From Verrucomicrobiales bacterium (GTDB taxonomy: Bacteria > Verrucomicrobiota > Verrucomicrobiia > Verrucomicrobiales > Verrucomicrobiaceae), in assembly GCA_003453085.1 (NCBI GenBank), contig DMMK01000519.1:1-8058 (forward strand): a DNA stretch of 8,058 bases. Reading direction: 5' to 3'. Positions 7,301 to 8,058 of this stretch are shown one piece after another. Made by a program: the position numbers and the translations under genes. Every line of letters begins with the position of its first letter. The stretch's first letter is position 1. The notes beneath the pieces were generated by a model. The model saw nothing but the letters and a program-made list of their open reading frames with translations. It did no database searches and was not told the origin of the DNA.

Positions 7301-7370
7301 GGCTACTCGGGATGTCACAGTCAGCATCACCGGCGGCACGGGCGAGTTCCGCCTGCGCGTGGTGGATTGA
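4320..7370 (+). CDS. large exported beta-propeller protein with Fn3/Ig-like modules, 3' end possibly truncated
   Basis: This is a 1016-residue exported protein. The signal peptide is MKASFWVSLSLFFAAAVSAA. Residues about 45-456 form a TolB/WD40-like propeller of roughly seven blades with the recurring pattern (S)xDGRYxxFxSxATNLVxGDTN...DxFRxD, clearest at 119-153, 237-277, 301-335 and 366-400. Next come an Fn3-like module (about 460-566, with SYKAYATNSAGTSYSG), a Gly-rich jelly-roll-like region (about 567-735), an Ig-like module ending VDKTAP (about 741-843), an Ig-like module with DGSHTFQVRAVDAAGNVD (about 844-932), and a last Ig-like module (about 933-1016) that stops at LRVVD. It probably acts at the cell surface or in the medium; the ligand is unknown. 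There is no C-terminal sorting signal, and no Shine-Dalgarno sequence before the ATG. G+C rises clearly from the propeller half to the module half. Module boundaries are approximate. Confidence 0.85.
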   Translation: MKASFWVSLSLFFAAAVSAAPTLTLLSYKTGTPGTAADKPSLLPLSSTDGVYLTFASNATDLLAGFVDNNDAVVANSNDIFQRNLQTGAVTLVSHASGSTTGGMNNRYTGTPRASDDGRFVIFASDATNLVPGNGAAQRPYFWDRTTGTITFIADVQSQGVAISGDGNWLGIYAGSPNMPKNIYDAGQGTFGATIYTPLFLINRVSGAVTLVTHVPGNVNSIAPVDVQSIFISEDGRYTAFETALYNGWDTYTGTYVTNSEALYLYDRQTDTMKLVTKRNDDAAPSAQVLNPAISYLSPDGRYLFFVHADINFGASSSDTNAVTDLYRYDRDGGSSRLSRFFFDNYPLIPSPSAGTTAIHFSPNGRYAAFVSSATNLVAGDTNARSDVFRFDTSTSSMERANVDAVGNEWTTAANGTFAVGLPRVDNQGRVAFQTNATSIGFIDTNAGNDLIQSSFGAVVASPTVASPTSSSVTQNTATLGGSITATGGADATARGVVYALTAQNNNPEIGGANVTVLTESGTFSTGAFTRNATSLAASSGYSYKAYATNSAGTSYSGVGTFTTATASATIIFNATTGISGTVVTDGQGGSNDVPGISLQFSAKAADGTTDLPMTYQPSIYPGANGIAGGYAASSIQSVFNIKSSSTATNFTMSSIFIVDYGGVDGDLLRIEAFDDGLSAGFITYQVSGAPWYDTVDLAGLGGTKFVDIDEVRITGNGGVDMYVAVNNVTISDITASASTATVSSLARANATPTNLNTVNWTLTFGSAVTGVTASNFTLGGTSTGASVGTPTTANAGLSWTVPVTTGTDGTLLLRLDNDTGLSSDVTTTLPFVGETYTVDKTAPDTSITATPALLTTSTSASLSFTGSDTGGSGVASYQVKLDAASFATGTSPTAYTSLSDGSHTFQVRAVDAAGNVDASPASYTWTVDTTPPQVLSVTRLSPTGQAVSTTTVTFRVTYSEAVALNAPATARYAVVPVGGSSITGTVTGVTGTGATRDVTVSITGGTGEFRLRVVD

Positions 7371-7426
7371 TGACCACCGAATCGATCTGCGTCTGCTGCT
7401 TCAATCTACGACTCATTAATTTTTTC

Positions 7427-8058
7427 ATGAAAGCTTTATTTTCTGCCCTAAAGGTCGCCGCAGTCTTGCTCTGCCTTGGCGGTCCTGCAAATGCGGCCAC
7501 TTGGACTGTACAGAATGCGAATTCACCTGTGAGTTCCAACTTGCGTGGCCTCTGGGGAGCCGATGCCAACAATGTCTGGGCCACCGGCGGACCGGCTAGC
7601 GACGATGTTCTGCTCAAGTGGGACGGTACCGCGTGGGCGTATCAGGCATCCACAGCTACCTTACCTCTCTATAGCGTGTGGGGGACCAGCGCGAACAATG
7701 TATGGGTGGGGGGCCGTAAAGGACACCTCATGCGGTGGAATGGCTCCACATGGACCACTTTCACTTCGGGACTGGAAACGGATGGCACCAATGGCCCTCA
7801 CTTCATCTATTCCATCTGGGGTTCGGACGCCAATAACATTTGGGCCGTGTCCAGCAACGGCGAGTATGGCAACATCCTCAAATGGAATGGCACAAGCTGG
7901 ACAATTCAGCACACTCAGACCCCCGGTCTTCGGGCCATCTGGGGGGCCTCCGCTAGCAACATTTGGGCAGTGGGAGAAAACGGAAACATTGTGCGCTACG
8001 ATGGTAGCACCTGGAGCACTGTTTCTTACTCTGTGACGCCTGCACTGGGTGTTAATAC
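7427..8058 (+). CDS. exported WG-repeat beta-propeller protein (3' end outside window)
   Basis: An ATG at 7427 opens a frame with no stop to the window edge, giving 210 whole codons. Residues 1-23 are a signal peptide (MKALFSALKVAAVLLCLGG then PANA, likely cut before ATWTV). The mature part consists of propeller-like repeats with the core W-G-x(4)-N-(V/I)-W and a following (K/R)W(D/N)GTxW strand: residues 39-73, 81-112, 127-161 and 168-199, with a possible fifth starting near 207. Similar repeats occur in secreted proteins of unknown function in several environmental bacteria (from memory, not searched). The gene lies 56 bases after the 1016-aa gene in the same direction and may share its transcript. 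No Shine-Dalgarno sequence is visible; a T-rich stretch precedes the ATG. The two genes share TCATGAAAGCTT at the start, but their propellers are of different kinds. Confidence 0.8.
   Translation, partial: MKALFSALKVAAVLLCLGGPANAATWTVQNANSPVSSNLRGLWGADANNVWATGGPASDDVLLKWDGTAWAYQASTATLPLYSVWGTSANNVWVGGRKGHLMRWNGSTWTTFTSGLETDGTNGPHFIYSIWGSDANNIWAVSSNGEYGNILKWNGTSWTIQHTQTPGLRAIWGASASNIWAVGENGNIVRYDGSTWSTVSYSVTPALGVN
7541..8023 (+). repeat. four in-gene repeats coding for propeller blades
   Basis: Four imperfect coding repeats, spaced about 41-46 codons apart, encode LRGLWGADANNVWATG, LYSVWGTSANNVWVGG, IYSIWGSDANNIWAVS and LRAIWGASASNIWAVG. Each is followed by a (W/Y)(D/N)G-(T/S)-x-W strand. Similarity is stronger in protein than in DNA (compare 7565, 7691, 7828 and 7951), so the repeats are not a recent duplication. 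Confidence 0.75.

Overview
The window looks like chromosomal DNA of a free-living Gram-negative bacterium, most likely of the Verrucomicrobiota (Prosthecobacter/Verrucomicrobium-like). This assignment is an inference from four things: moderately high G+C, mostly start codons without a clear Shine-Dalgarno sequence, a TPM-domain protein with a short glycine-containing tail, and large secreted proteins that join beta-propellers to Thr/Ser-rich Ig-like modules. No rRNA, tRNA, CRISPR array or transposase was found.

Left part (1-2673). The end of an unrecognised plus-strand gene (1-252) converges on a three-gene minus-strand operon. In transcription order this operon encodes an NAPE-PLD-like metallo-beta-lactamase-fold hydrolase (2673-1696), a FolA-type dihydrofolate reductase (1673-1155) and a membrane-anchored TPM-domain protein (1109-399). 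The gaps are only 22 and 45 bases. A candidate promoter lies at 2754-2726. Two weak plus-strand terminator-like hairpins lie in the convergent zone.

Middle (2674-4319). A divergent intergenic region separates the operon from a membrane-anchored HtrA/Deg serine protease (2903-4093) with an intact His-Asp-Ser triad and one PDZ domain. It is followed by an AT-rich 226-base intergenic stretch. That stretch holds a hairpin with a T-tract right after htrA, a promoter-like element, a second UUCG-loop hairpin with flanking A and T tracts, and a perfect 12-bp palindrome ending 2 bases before the next start codon.

Right part (4320-8058). Two consecutive plus-strand genes encode exported beta-propeller proteins. 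The first (1016 aa) has an N-terminal TolB/WD40-like propeller followed by Fn3-like, jelly-roll-like and Ig-like modules. Its last module stops abruptly compared with a related internal module, so the 3' end may be eroded or frameshifted. The second (7427 to the window end, incomplete) is a different propeller built of WG-x(4)-N-x-W repeats of about 40-45 residues. Both proteins probably act outside the cell or at the surface; their ligands cannot be read from the sequence.

I see no clear new multi-gene system. The most useful leads are the abrupt 3' end and composition break of the 1016-aa gene, the leader of that gene (promoter, hairpin, palindrome), and a FolA-type reductase with His at the position of the usual folate-binding Arg.
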